A DNA stretch of 43,801 nucleotides from JARRJY01 sp037388705 (GTDB taxonomy: Bacteria; Pseudomonadota; Gammaproteobacteria; UBA6429; Thiohalophilaceae). The translations under genes and the position numbers were made by a program. The stretch covers positions 1 through 43,801 of the forward strand of contig JARRJY010000022.1 in assembly GCA_037388705.1 (NCBI GenBank). The letters are read 5' to 3'. Below are positions 8,046 through 16,134 of the stretch, one piece after another. Every line of letters begins with the position of its first letter. Position 1 is the first letter of the stretch. The notes beneath the pieces are model-generated. The model made no database searches and was not told where the DNA came from. It saw nothing but the letters and a program-made list of their open reading frames with translations.

Positions 8046-9439
8046 GATTCATTCTCCTTGTCTGAAGATGTGGATTGTGTTGTTTTTCCCGATGAATGAG
8101 GTATGGGTTCGACTTGCAGGGTCAGACCTTTACTGCCCATTACTTTTACTTTTTGCCCTTTTTGCACGGGTAAATCTGTTTGTGCACGCCAGGTTTCACT
8201 GTGTATTGATACGGTGCCGGTTTGATTAAAGTCGTTTATGACAACAGCTTCACTGCCAATCAGTTCCTCAAGACCACTAACAACAGGGCGCCTGCGGGCC
8301 TTAATCGCCATGCCCACGACAAAAATGAAGACCAGCGCGCTTGTTAATGAGAAGGTGACAATAACTGATATATCAATGCCAAAACCAGGTGCCTTGGTAT
8401 CCATCAGGATGATGGAGCCAATAATAAACGCAATGACGCCACCTATACCAAGAATACCAAAACTTGGTTCGTATGCTTCTCCGACCATCAACGCCACACC
8501 CAGTAATATCAGGGCCATGCCAGCGTAATTAATCGGCAATAGCTGGAAAGAATAGAGCGCCAGTAACAAACAAATGCTACCAACTGTACCAGGGATGATT
8601 GCCCCGGGGTTAGAAAACTCGAGTATCAGGCCGTAAATACCAATTAACATCAGGATATAAGCGATATTCGGATTCGTGATGACATTAAGAAATCGGCTAC
8701 GCCAGTCAGGTTCAAGTTGTTGTATTGGTAAGCCTGTTGTCTCAAGGGTTCGCTTTTTGCCAAGTACCTTTATTTCACGACCATGTATTTGTTTTAGCAG
8801 GTCCCCCATGTCAGTCGCGATAATATCGATGACATTAAGTTTAAGCGCATCATTCGCCGTCAGGCTGTCACCTTCGCGTACTGCTTTTTCGGCCCAGTCC
8901 TGGTTACGACCATGCAATGCGGCCAGCCCGCGGATATAAGCAACGGCGTCATTGATGATTTTATTTTTCATTGCAGAATCATTATCCTGGCCAGCTTTCT
9001 TATCAGGATCGGAGGGGGAGGGCAATCCGCCACCGATTTTTACCGGGGTTGCTGCCCCCAGGTTAGTACTGGGTGTCATCGCCGCGATATGACTGGCAAG
9101 AAGAATATAGGTGCCCGCACTAGCCGCCCGGGCCCCGGTTGGCGATACATAACTGGCGACCGGTATCGATGAATTAGTAATTTCCCTGATAATTTTGCGC
9201 ATCGCGGAGTCAAGACCGCCCGGGGTGTCAATACGAATGATAATCAGAGAAGCATTTTGTTGACGTGCCCGGGCAAAGGCACGCTCAATATAATCACTGG
9301 TAGCAGGGCCGATAGCGCCATCGATGGAAAGCTGGATAATGGGATTGTCAACAGGGTTTGCATATACATTTGAGGATAAAAAAAGAGGGCATGAAGTTAG
9401 CAAAATAATTGCAGATAGAATTCTTGTTATTAATGTCAT
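8042..9439 (-). CDS. nfeD: NfeD long form: ClpP-class membrane serine protease with OB-fold domain
   Basis: The 465-residue product has a signal peptide (to about residue 28), a ClpP/crotonase-like protease domain with DTPGG (71-75) and the nucleophile region GARAASAGT (Ser107), then four or five membrane segments in the middle (from about 260) and a C-terminal OB-fold (from about 385, GSEAVVINDFNQTGTVSI). Known family members cleave the hydrophobic C-terminus of the partner stomatin/slipin. The partner gene overlaps its stop by four bases, so they are translationally coupled. Length fits the long NfeD class. Confidence 0.93.
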   Translation of the reverse strand: MTLITRILSAIILLTSCPLFLSSNVYANPVDNPIIQLSIDGAIGPATSDYIERAFARARQQNASLIIIRIDTPGGLDSAMRKIIREITNSSIPVASYVSPTGARAASAGTYILLASHIAAMTPSTNLGAATPVKIGGGLPSPSDPDKKAGQDNDSAMKNKIINDAVAYIRGLAALHGRNQDWAEKAVREGDSLTANDALKLNVIDIIATDMGDLLKQIHGREIKVLGKKRTLETTGLPIQQLEPDWRSRFLNVITNPNIAYILMLIGIYGLILEFSNPGAIIPGTVGSICLLLALYSFQLLPINYAGMALILLGVALMVGEAYEPSFGILGIGGVIAFIIGSIILMDTKAPGFGIDISVIVTFSLTSALVFIFVVGMAIKARRRPVVSGLEELIGSEAVVINDFNQTGTVSIHSETWRAQTDLPVQKGQKVKVMGSKGLTLQVEPIPHSSGKTTQSTSSDKENES

Positions 9440-9537
9440 GTTATTCCCCTAAGATCATATATAAATCATAGACACTAATGGAGAGGTGTGCGAGCAGATA
9501 CTGATTATCCATACTTATTCTTCATCGCGTCTTTAAT

Positions 9538-10422
9538 TTATTCCGGTGGGTCGACAACACATGAGCCCATTTCATGCTTCCTGCTGATAATATTATTATA
9601 AGAGAATATTTCTAACAGGTTTTCATAGGATTCCTTAGTGATTGCGGGATCAGGTGTCCAGCAACCAAGCTTTTGATACGTGCCAATCGTATTTGTTAAA
9701 ACCTGAAGGTCAATTTTCGGGAAATAACCTTTTAATTGTTGAGCCAGCTCACTTGCCGATGTATCTAAAACATACTGACATGCCTCTCGGTAAGCCTGCA
9801 TAAACACCTTTGCCGCATCAGTCTTCAACCACTCACGTCTGGCACATAAGCTACTGAAAGCGACAGGACCAACAGCGTCACCTATCGAGGCAACTACATA
9901 ACCTACACCATCCTGTTCAAGTTGCTGAGGGAAAGGGCCTTGCTGGTGGACAAAATCTGCCTGGCCATTACGAAAGGCAAGGTCAATTTGTTCCACACTT
10001 CCCGCATCAATAATAGTGATTTCCTGCTCATCAATTCCTTGTTTGTGCAGGGCATAACGAAACATGGCCATGGGCTGAAAGAAATGATCAACAAGTACCT
10101 CTTTGCCAATGAGCTCTTGCCATTGAAAACTATCATTCGCGTTTCGACTGGCCAGGAAAAACCCGTCACGTTCATTAATTTTGGCAAAATGGACAATATC
10201 ACACTGCTTGCCCTTCTCCAGCTCTGAAAAACTGGTTGCAACAGCGGATTGTGCGAGGTGCGCGGAACCATTTCGCAGGCTGTCCGGGACCGTTTTTTCT
10301 GGCGTAGCAGGCTCATAGCAGGCCTCTAGCCCCTGTTTTTTGAGAAACCCTCCTGCGATAGTAATTAGCAATGGTGAATAGAAGGCAGAGTGGCGTAGTG
10401 CCATGATGTTGATTTTATTCAT
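9538..10422 (-). CDS. NMT1/THI5-like substrate-binding-fold protein without a signal peptide
   Basis: The 294-residue product has the two-lobe NMT1/THI5-like pattern: HSAFYSPLLITIAGGFLKKQG at the start (split here as the family N-terminus), GKEVLVDHFFQPMAMFRYAL for the hinge, and QADFVHQQGPFPQQLEQDG further on. Family members bind thiamine precursors, riboflavin or alkanesulfonates for ABC importers, or make pyrimidine precursors in the case of THI5. It has no signal peptide or lipobox: it begins MNKINIMALRHSA. No permease or ATPase gene is adjacent. It stands alone on the minus strand, 98 bases upstream of nfeD, with a perfect 12-base palindrome just before its start. A cytosolic binding or enzymatic role is therefore likely, ligand unknown. 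Confidence 0.75.
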   Translation of the reverse strand: MNKINIMALRHSAFYSPLLITIAGGFLKKQGLEACYEPATPEKTVPDSLRNGSAHLAQSAVATSFSELEKGKQCDIVHFAKINERDGFFLASRNANDSFQWQELIGKEVLVDHFFQPMAMFRYALHKQGIDEQEITIIDAGSVEQIDLAFRNGQADFVHQQGPFPQQLEQDGVGYVVASIGDAVGPVAFSSLCARREWLKTDAAKVFMQAYREACQYVLDTSASELAQQLKGYFPKIDLQVLTNTIGTYQKLGCWTPDPAITKESYENLLEIFSYNNIISRKHEMGSCVVDPPE

Positions 10423-10441
10423 TTTATCTACTCATATTTTC

Positions 10442-10453
10442 CTGTCGCGACAG
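10442..10453. promoter_or_regulatory. Perfect palindrome upstream of the NMT1/THI5-like gene (candidate operator)
   Basis: CTGTCGCGACAG is a perfect 12-base palindrome that ends 20 bases upstream of the start at 10422, where a repressor could block transcription or initiation. I know of no certain regulator for it. Confidence 0.4.
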
Positions 10454-10668
10454 TATACAGCAGTCTTCGAGATCTTCATGGGTGATTACATTTTGTATAG
10501 TCAGTGGAATATTAACCACACAATATACCCGAGTATTTTACTCAAAATTAAGTTTATCCATGGATTAGATCTACGAAATTCCACATTCCCGAGTAAAGCA
10601 GTAAGCTATCTGCGTATTTTAAACGGCCTCAAAAGGCTGAAGTTTTACAGTTATTAAAGGGGTAAGTT

Positions 10669-10779
10669 ATGAGTAATCAAGAAGATGCAAAGTGCATGCG
10701 TACACTGACCTATGTTATTGGTACGCTGTTTGGTTTTTTTCTGGCGATGATTTTCCTGGCCCGTGCCATTGTGTATTAA
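10669..10779 (+). CDS. 36-residue single-span membrane peptide
   Basis: ATG at 10669 is preceded by AAAGGGG at a good distance. The frame codes for 36 residues: a short polar N-terminus (MSNQEDAKCMRTLTY) and one hydrophobic helix (VIGTLFGFFLAMIFLARAIV), ending at TAA 10777-10779. A terminator follows about 40 bases later. Strong ribosome-binding site, a coherent membrane helix and its own terminator all point to a real small gene. Function unknown; small inner-membrane peptides often modulate larger membrane complexes. Confidence 0.65.
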   Translation: MSNQEDAKCMRTLTYVIGTLFGFFLAMIFLARAIVY

Positions 10780-10821
10780 TCTTCAGGAATAATCTAAAGT
10801 AGAAAAATCAATAAGATACAC

Positions 10822-10854
10822 AGGCCGTACTGGTATTTCAGGCGGCCTTTTTTT
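10822..10854 (+). terminator. Rho-independent terminator after the 36-residue peptide gene
   Basis: AGGCCG (10822-10827) pairs with CGGCCT (10843-10848), with further CTG/CAG pairing inside, followed by a run of seven T. Confidence 0.8.
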
Positions 10855-10904
10855 ATTGAAAAAAATGCTAAAATACCAGAGGGAAGCTGCCGTTATATAA
10901 TATT

Positions 10905-11303
10905 ATGAAATGCACAATGCGAATAATATTCTTTTTTCTTGGCTGGCTATTTTTTAGTCTTGGTGTGCTCGGTGCGTTTTTGCCGGTATTACCTACCACG
11001 CCATTCATGTTACTGGCATTAGGCATGTTTGCCAAAAGTTCAGAGCGTTTTCATCGTTGGTTATATCATCATCGAATCTTTGGACCACCCATTCAGAAGT
11101 GGCATGAGCATCGTGTAATTTCCCCCAAGGCCAAGGCTCTGTCGGTATCCATGATGTCATTAAGCCTGATATATGTAATTCTTTTTTCCCCAATTCCAGT
11201 CTGGATGGTGATCGTAACAGGTATGCTTATGGCCTACGGTGCATGGTTTGTGTTAACCAAGCCATCATACGCACCTGAGTATATTGTTAGTCAAGAAACC
11301 TGA
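10905..11303 (+). CDS. DUF454/YbaN family inner membrane protein
   Basis: The 132-residue product shows the YbaN pattern: an N-terminal helix (FFFLGWLFFSLGVLGAFLPV) followed by LPTTPFMLLALGMFAKSSERFH, then WLYHHRIFGPPIQKW and two closely spaced helices, with the family's conserved positions intact. Function is not established. It is a single gene between a terminator and a convergent gene that ends three bases away. Confidence 0.9.
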   Translation: MKCTMRIIFFFLGWLFFSLGVLGAFLPVLPTTPFMLLALGMFAKSSERFHRWLYHHRIFGPPIQKWHEHRVISPKAKALSVSMMSLSLIYVILFSPIPVWMVIVTGMLMAYGAWFVLTKPSYAPEYIVSQET

Positions 11304-11305
11304 AC

Positions 11306-11770
11306 TTATCTTTTCCGAGACACCTCAATAGAAACTTTCCTGGCCTGTTTCTTCAGCCGAGCGGTTACTTGGTCGCCAAGATCAAACAGGTTGTATTCAC
11401 GCTCTTTATAGCGCTTTAGTAACAGGCTTCGAAACTCCTTGTAACGCCTGGTAGCCTTGCGAACGCGTAATGGAGGTGATGAATAAACGGCAATCAAGGG
11501 CTTGTTATCCCGGAAATCAATACCAATAAACCCATTTAATTCTCTATCATGGATTACCTGGTGTCCCTGGTATTGATTATCTTTCATCAATGGCTTTGCA
11601 CCTGTGATACGTGACAATTCGGTGCGGGATGCTTTTTTATCTTTCTCTTTGTGAATAATTACTTTTAAAGATTCAACAATATCCAGTACATAACTATAGT
11701 CATTAGCATTTGTCTCGGCCATTACTGGTGAAATAGTACTGACTAAAAATAAATAGATGAAGTATTTCAT
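11306..11770 (-). CDS. Small exported protein of unknown function
   Basis: The 154-residue product has a clear signal peptide (MKYFIYLFLVSTISPVMA, cleavage after VMA). The mature part is basic, with many Lys and Arg at the C-terminus (VTARLKKQARKVSIEVSRKR), and is otherwise mixed alpha/beta. I do not recognise a domain. It begins 10 bases after the glutaredoxin stop on the same strand, so it is probably co-transcribed with it. Periplasmic location is inferred. Confidence 0.65.
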   Translation of the reverse strand: MKYFIYLFLVSTISPVMAETNANDYSYVLDIVESLKVIIHKEKDKKASRTELSRITGAKPLMKDNQYQGHQVIHDRELNGFIGIDFRDNKPLIAVYSSPPLRVRKATRRYKEFRSLLLKRYKEREYNLFDLGDQVTARLKKQARKVSIEVSRKR

Positions 11771-11780
11771 GAAAAAAATC

Positions 11781-12110
11781 TCAGGCAGCTTTCTGTTTCA
11801 GATAATCAATAATCTGGTCTGATTCATACAGCCAGGTTTCCTCTCCCTGGTCGTTTACATTTCTCAGGCAGGGGACTTTTACCTGGCCACCACCTTTTTG
11901 CAGTTGCGCACGATATTCCTGGTTATGTTGAGCATCGCGCAATTCAATGTTCAGTGACTGCCGCTTGATTTCACGACGAACTTTCATACAGAAAGGGCAG
12001 GTTTTAAACTGGTATAACACCATATTTTTCGTTACCTCATCAACTCTCTGTTGCTCTGGTTCGGAACGTTCAATCCCTTTGGGGGTAGTAAGTTTATCGA
12101 TAAATAACAT
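11781..12110 (-). CDS. Glutaredoxin-like protein
   Basis: The 109-residue product has the CPFC active site (Cys38-Cys41), KVPCLR for the cis-proline loop region (VPCL), and WLYESDQIIDYL for the glutathione-binding helix. The N-terminal extension (FIDKLTTPKGIERS) is typical of a small proteobacterial glutaredoxin subgroup. The ATG at 12110 lies beside two undetermined bases (12116-12117), and no ribosome-binding site is visible, so the true start could be upstream of the gap; related proteins sometimes carry a longer N-terminus. As sequenced, an in-frame stop lies at 12126-12128. Confidence 0.88.
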   Translation of the reverse strand: MLFIDKLTTPKGIERSEPEQQRVDEVTKNMVLYQFKTCPFCMKVRREIKRQSLNIELRDAQHNQEYRAQLQKGGGQVKVPCLRNVNDQGEETWLYESDQIIDYLKQKAA

Positions 12111-12115
12111 TACCG

Positions 12116-12117
12116 NN
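12116..12117. other. Undetermined bases (assembly gap mark)
   Basis: Two N lie between the glutaredoxin start and the flavoprotein stop. The true gap length may differ from two. Confidence 0.95.
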
Positions 12118-12144
12118 TACGGGAATTACCTGACTACTTGTTAG

Positions 12145-13338
12145 TTAAACATATTGGCCAGCACACCATGCGGATGACCATGCCCACTGGAAATTATACC
12201 CTCCCAGCCAGCCTGTGACATCTACAACTTCTCCGATAAAATATAGCCCGGCTACATTTTTTGCCTCCATGGTTTTGGAAGAAAGTGCGTCACAGTCCAC
12301 GCCACCCAGGGTGACTTCTGCTGTCCGGTAACCTTCGGTGCCATTTGGCCTGATTTCCCAGTTCTGCAGCTGTCCCGCAATGAACTCGAACTGTTTATGC
12401 GGTAGCGTCTGCAGCTTTTTATCTGCCATATCGGCCGGTAGCAAGGTACTAATTACCCTCCTGGGTAATAACTGTGCCAGCCAGGTTTTGAGTAGCTGGT
12501 TGGGGTGTTGTTGTTGTGCATTTTTAAGGCTTTCAACCAGATCGGTATCTGGTAATAGATTAATCATAACACTTTCACCAGGTTGCCAGTAAGAAGATAT
12601 TTGCAAGATAGCTGGCCCACTTAAACCACGATGAGTGAATAGAATATTTTCCCTGAATGATGCACGCTTATTGCTAACGACGCTGTCAATAGCAATTCCG
12701 GATAAAGGGGAAAATCTTTTCTTGTCATCAGGTTGCAGGGTAAAGGGTACCAGCCCGGCAGATGTTGGCCAGACCTTGATATTAAATTGTTGAGCTATTT
12801 TATAGCCTAATGGCGTGGCACACATCCTGGGTATCGATAATCCTCCTGTTGCAACCACAAGTGATTGGCATTGATAGATATTGCCCATTGTATTTACCGT
12901 AAAGCCATGTTGGTTGGCCTGTTCCAGGGTATTGATTTGTATGTTTAGCCTGATATCAATATTTACCTTCTGACATTCATCCAGCAGCATGTTCAGAATA
13001 TCTTTGGCGCTGTTATCGCAAAATAACTGGCCGTGTTCTCGCTCGTGATAGGGGATATGGTGTTGATTTACCATATCGATAAAATCCCATTGCGTGAATC
13101 TGCTCAGAGCTGATTTACAAAAATGCGGGTTATGCGAAATATAATTTTCAGCATTAATGTCATAATTGGTGAAATTACAACGTCCGCCACCTGACATGAG
13201 GATCTTTTTGCCAGGTTTATTTGCGTGGTCCAAGATGACTACCTGGCGATCCCGTTTCCCAGCTTCAATGGCACACATTAACCCCGATGCACTTGCACCG
13301 ATAATCAAAACATCTGTCTGGATAGTGTTAACTGGCAT
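12145..13338 (-). CDS. YhiN/HI0933-type FAD-binding oxidoreductase
   Basis: The 397-residue product has an N-terminal dinucleotide-binding fold (DVLIIGASASGLMCAIEAGKR), the family signature GKKILMSGGGRCNFTN, VATGGLSIPRMCATPLGYKIA, and the C-terminal GEVVDVTGWLGGYNFQWAWSS that closes the FAD site. Length and both ends match the E. coli YhiN type; function is not firmly established (predicted flavoprotein reductase). It lies upstream of the glutaredoxin on the same strand, with the assembly gap between them. Confidence 0.93.
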   Translation of the reverse strand: MPVNTIQTDVLIIGASASGLMCAIEAGKRDRQVVILDHANKPGKKILMSGGGRCNFTNYDINAENYISHNPHFCKSALSRFTQWDFIDMVNQHHIPYHEREHGQLFCDNSAKDILNMLLDECQKVNIDIRLNIQINTLEQANQHGFTVNTMGNIYQCQSLVVATGGLSIPRMCATPLGYKIAQQFNIKVWPTSAGLVPFTLQPDDKKRFSPLSGIAIDSVVSNKRASFRENILFTHRGLSGPAILQISSYWQPGESVMINLLPDTDLVESLKNAQQQHPNQLLKTWLAQLLPRRVISTLLPADMADKKLQTLPHKQFEFIAGQLQNWEIRPNGTEGYRTAEVTLGGVDCDALSSKTMEAKNVAGLYFIGEVVDVTGWLGGYNFQWAWSSAWCAGQYV

Positions 13339-13445
13339 ATCAAGGGGATTAATTTTAATATGGATGGTAATATTCTACCCTATAAACGCTTCGTCGCTAA
13401 CAGGAATATGAGACAATAATATTCTATATAACACAGGTTAGGTAC

Positions 13446-14003
13446 TTGAGCATTGATTCAAAAATAATCCAACAAACCCAATGCTGGGTAGAATCAGTGA
13501 TTATTGCCCTGAATTTTTGTCCGTTTGCGAGGCGCGAAGTTGAGGCAGGTCGTGTCCATTTCCAGGTTAGTAATGATGTGAACATAGAGGACGCGTTACA
13601 TAGCGTGGTTGATGAATTTCAGCGTCTGGATATATCTCCGGAAATTGAAACTACGTTACTGATTTTTGCCAATGGCTTCAATAAGTTTGATGATTATCTT
13701 GAGTTATTAGAACTGGCCAACGAGTTACTTGTTGCAATGCATTATGAAGGAATATATCAACTGGCCAGTTTTCACCCAGACTATTGCTTTGCAGGAGAGA
13801 GAGAAAATCATGCGGGCAATTATACTAATCGTTCCCCGTACCCCATGCTACATTTAATTCGTGAAGGTAGTCTCGAGAGAGCACTGGAAAACTACCCGGA
13901 TCCTGAAACAATTCCGGAACGTAATATAAAAGTGGCCAGTGAGAAAGGAGCAGAACAGATGCAAAGCATGTTGCAAAGATGCCTGGAAGGCCGGAAACAC
14001 TAA
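13446..14003 (+). CDS. DUF1415 family protein
   Basis: The 185-residue product shows the DUF1415 pattern: WVESVIIALNFCPFARREV near the N-terminus, LLIFANGFNKFDDYLELL, YQLASFHPDYCFAGE and NRSPYPMLHLIREGSLE. Function unknown. The start is a TTG at 13446, preceded by AGGTTAGGT; no in-frame ATG fits the family N-terminus. It overlaps the MOSC gene by one base (TAATG), so the two are probably translated together. It diverges from the flavoprotein gene across about 107 bases. Confidence 0.9.
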   Translation: MSIDSKIIQQTQCWVESVIIALNFCPFARREVEAGRVHFQVSNDVNIEDALHSVVDEFQRLDISPEIETTLLIFANGFNKFDDYLELLELANELLVAMHYEGIYQLASFHPDYCFAGERENHAGNYTNRSPYPMLHLIREGSLERALENYPDPETIPERNIKVASEKGAEQMQSMLQRCLEGRKH

Positions 14004-14800
14004 TGGCTGCGATACAACTTACTGAGCTCAACATTTACCCGGTAAAATCTCTCCGGCAGATTGCCTTGTCAAGCAGCTATGTTGAGCGCTATGGTTTACA
14101 ACATGATCGTCGCTGGATGGTTGTTGATAATGATGGAAAAATGATAACGCAGCGCCAGATAGCCATGATGTGTCTGATCCAGCCAAGTTTACATAAAACA
14201 GGTATTCAGCTAAGCGCGCAGGATATGCCGGATCTATTGGTAAATATTCCTTCAGCTGGGGAAGTACAAACTGTAACAGTCTGGAATGATACATGCCAGG
14301 CATATGATGCGGGAGAAGAGGTTGCCAGTTGGTTAAGTAAGTTTCTGTCAACAAGTTGTCGTCTTGTTTATTTTCCTGAAGATGGATTTCGGCAAATTGA
14401 TCTTCAGTATGCCCAGCAGGGAGAACGCACTGCTTTTAGCGATGGTTTTCCATTATTACTCATTTCTCAGCCATCACTGGATGACCTGAACCAACGTCTT
14501 GCAACTCCAGTTCCCATGAAGCGTTTTCGCCCCAATCTTGTCATTAAAGGTTGCCAGGCTTTTGAAGAAGATAACTGGAAAAAAATCCGGATTGGAAATA
14601 TTTATTTTCGTATAGTGAAACCCTGTAGTCGATGCATTATTCCAAATATTGATATTGAGACGGCCGAAATTGGTAAGGAACCTGCAAGAACACTCTCTTC
14701 TTTTAGAAGAAAAAACAATAAAATATATTTTGGACAAAACGTCATTGCCGAGAATGAAGGTGAGTTGACTATTGGTATGCCGGTTGAGATTATTGAATGA
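14003..14800 (+). CDS. MOSC domain protein (YcbX-like, without ferredoxin tail)
   Basis: The 265-residue product has a MOSC_N beta-barrel (LNIYPVKSLRQI, GLQHDRRWMVV) and a MOSC domain with KRFRPNLVI and VKPCSRCIIPNIDIETAEIG, which holds the cysteine expected to ligate molybdenum. It ends after the MOSC domain, so the 2Fe-2S domain of YcbX is absent. Known MOSC enzymes reduce N-hydroxylated compounds; the exact substrate here is unknown. The start at 14003 overlaps the DUF1415 stop and fits the family better than the longer reading from 13979. Confidence 0.88.
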   Translation: MAAIQLTELNIYPVKSLRQIALSSSYVERYGLQHDRRWMVVDNDGKMITQRQIAMMCLIQPSLHKTGIQLSAQDMPDLLVNIPSAGEVQTVTVWNDTCQAYDAGEEVASWLSKFLSTSCRLVYFPEDGFRQIDLQYAQQGERTAFSDGFPLLLISQPSLDDLNQRLATPVPMKRFRPNLVIKGCQAFEEDNWKKIRIGNIYFRIVKPCSRCIIPNIDIETAEIGKEPARTLSSFRRKNNKIYFGQNVIAENEGELTIGMPVEIIE

Positions 14801-14865
14801 TAAATCCCGGTTAAATTGTGCACTGGTTTTAACAATATACTGGTTACATTGAAGGATCTGTCAAT

Positions 14866-15195
14866 ATGCTTGAAGTTGTCATAAATGAGGAAACAGTTTT
14901 GTCATTTAACGCCGTTCGATTTCCCGGGCATCAACGACAATTCCTCGACAAAATGGATCTGGATATGGATGACGGAATTGAAGTTGATGGCCAACATATT
15001 AAAGAGCCAGATAATATGCAGCGGGCAACATATGTTGCCATGAGTCTTATCCTGGCAGTACAGGCAGGAAATACAGAGATGGCAAACGCCATGTGTGCTT
15101 ACCTGGTTCATCGACTACCAGATCTAAAGCAGGTTCGTGCCATTGAAAATGGCATAGAAGTTGAAATGGATCTGCTTTTTACTAAAGTGAAGTAA
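14866..15195 (+). CDS. Conserved-looking hypothetical protein
   Basis: The 109-residue acidic product has no signal peptide or membrane helix. It reads as a small folded protein (helix YVAMSLILAVQAGNTEMANAMC in the middle, beta-rich ends). A GAAGGA site precedes the ATG, and it sits five bases before the methyltransferase gene, so it is probably in the same operon. I do not recognise the family. Confidence 0.65.
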   Translation: MLEVVINEETVLSFNAVRFPGHQRQFLDKMDLDMDDGIEVDGQHIKEPDNMQRATYVAMSLILAVQAGNTEMANAMCAYLVHRLPDLKQVRAIENGIEVEMDLLFTKVK

Positions 15196-15199
15196 GCGA

Positions 15200-15796
15200 A
15201 TGGAAAAGCCCTATGCAGAATCCTGTGAACAAAACAGGGAGCCTATTTTATCTGTTATCAAACCATTGCTGGCACAACAGCAATCAGTACTGGAAATAGG
15301 TAGTGGCACAGGCCAACATGCCGTATATTTTGCACAACAGATGCCACAATTAACCTGGCAACCCAGTGACCAACGAGAGTTTTTATCTGGCATCCGTTTG
15401 TGGATAGAAGATGCCAGGCTGACTAATGTTGCAGTGCCGATTGAACTTGATGTTACGACTTCAAAATGGCCTGATACCACTTTCGATGCAGTTTTTTCTG
15501 CGAATACTCTCCATATTATGCATTGGCATGAAATACAGGCATTATTTAGAGAGATAAAAAATATACTTGGTAAGAATGGCCTGTTGTTAATATATGGGCC
15601 TTTTAATTACAACCAACAATACACCAGTGACAGTAATGCAAGGTTTGATAGCTGGTTAAAACAACGTGATCCACAAAGCGGTATACGGAACTTTGAAGAT
15701 ATTAATGAGCTGGCTGAAGAAAATGACCTCGTTTTAGTGGACGATTTTGTCATGCCGGAAAACAACAGAATACTATACTGGAAATATACTGGGTAA
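15200..15796 (+). CDS. DUF938 family SAM-dependent methyltransferase
   Basis: The 198-residue product has the class I methyltransferase core: motif I VLEIGSGTGQHAVYFA, acidic loop PSDQREF, FDAVFSANTLHIMHW for motif IV, and LLIYGPFNY. The start (MEKPYAESCEQNREPIL) and the segment RDPQSGIRNFEDI are DUF938 hallmarks. Substrate not known. The ATG follows AAGTAAGCG, four bases after the previous stop. Confidence 0.92.
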   Translation: MEKPYAESCEQNREPILSVIKPLLAQQQSVLEIGSGTGQHAVYFAQQMPQLTWQPSDQREFLSGIRLWIEDARLTNVAVPIELDVTTSKWPDTTFDAVFSANTLHIMHWHEIQALFREIKNILGKNGLLLIYGPFNYNQQYTSDSNARFDSWLKQRDPQSGIRNFEDINELAEENDLVLVDDFVMPENNRILYWKYTG

Positions 15797-15808
15797 TCTT
15801 TCTTCCCG

Positions 15809-16126
15809 ATGATGACAGGCGATTTACTTGTTTTAATTCTAATGATATCCGGTATTGCATACTGGTTGGATGCTATACGGTGTAAAGAACTTGCGCGTGA
15901 AGCAGGTAAAGTTGCATGTAAAAGAAATGAGCTCTTATTTTTAGATGATACGGTTGTGATTGTAAAAGTCCGCCTGCGACGGGATGTTTCCGGGAATATG
16001 AAACTTTACAGGAAATATAAATTTGAGTTTACCAGTGATGGTATAAATCGTTACAATGGAACAATATCAATTCTGGGAAAACTTGTGCAAAAAGTGAATA
16101 TGGATGCCTATCACTTTGACGCATGA
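15809..16126 (+). CDS. DUF3301 family small membrane protein
   Basis: The 105-residue product has one N-terminal membrane helix (LLVLILMISGIAYWLDA) and a cytosolic part with AREAGKVACKRNELLFLDDTVV and YKFEFTSDG, matching DUF3301 (PF11743) of gammaproteobacteria. Function unknown. It lies 12 bases after DUF938 and is the last gene of the operon; it converges on the enolase-like gene with eight bases between stops. Confidence 0.88.
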   Translation: MMTGDLLVLILMISGIAYWLDAIRCKELAREAGKVACKRNELLFLDDTVVIVKVRLRRDVSGNMKLYRKYKFEFTSDGINRYNGTISILGKLVQKVNMDAYHFDA

Positions 16127-16134
16127 ATTATTAA

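Noticed and set aside
7487..8528. Plus-strand open frames opposite the slipin and nfeD genes
   Set aside because: They are antisense shadows; the minus-strand proteins match known families.
10403..10657. 84-residue open frame upstream of and overlapping the NMT1/THI5-like start
   Set aside because: No ribosome-binding site, unnatural composition, and it runs across the promoter region of a minus-strand gene.
10423..10668. Possible thiamine (TPP) riboswitch ahead of the THI5-like gene
   Set aside because: I looked for the conserved CUGAGA and ACCUGAUC elements on the minus strand and did not see them.
13979..14002. Longer start for the MOSC protein
   Set aside because: It lies inside the DUF1415 coding end; the ATG at 14003 fits the family and the one-base overlap.
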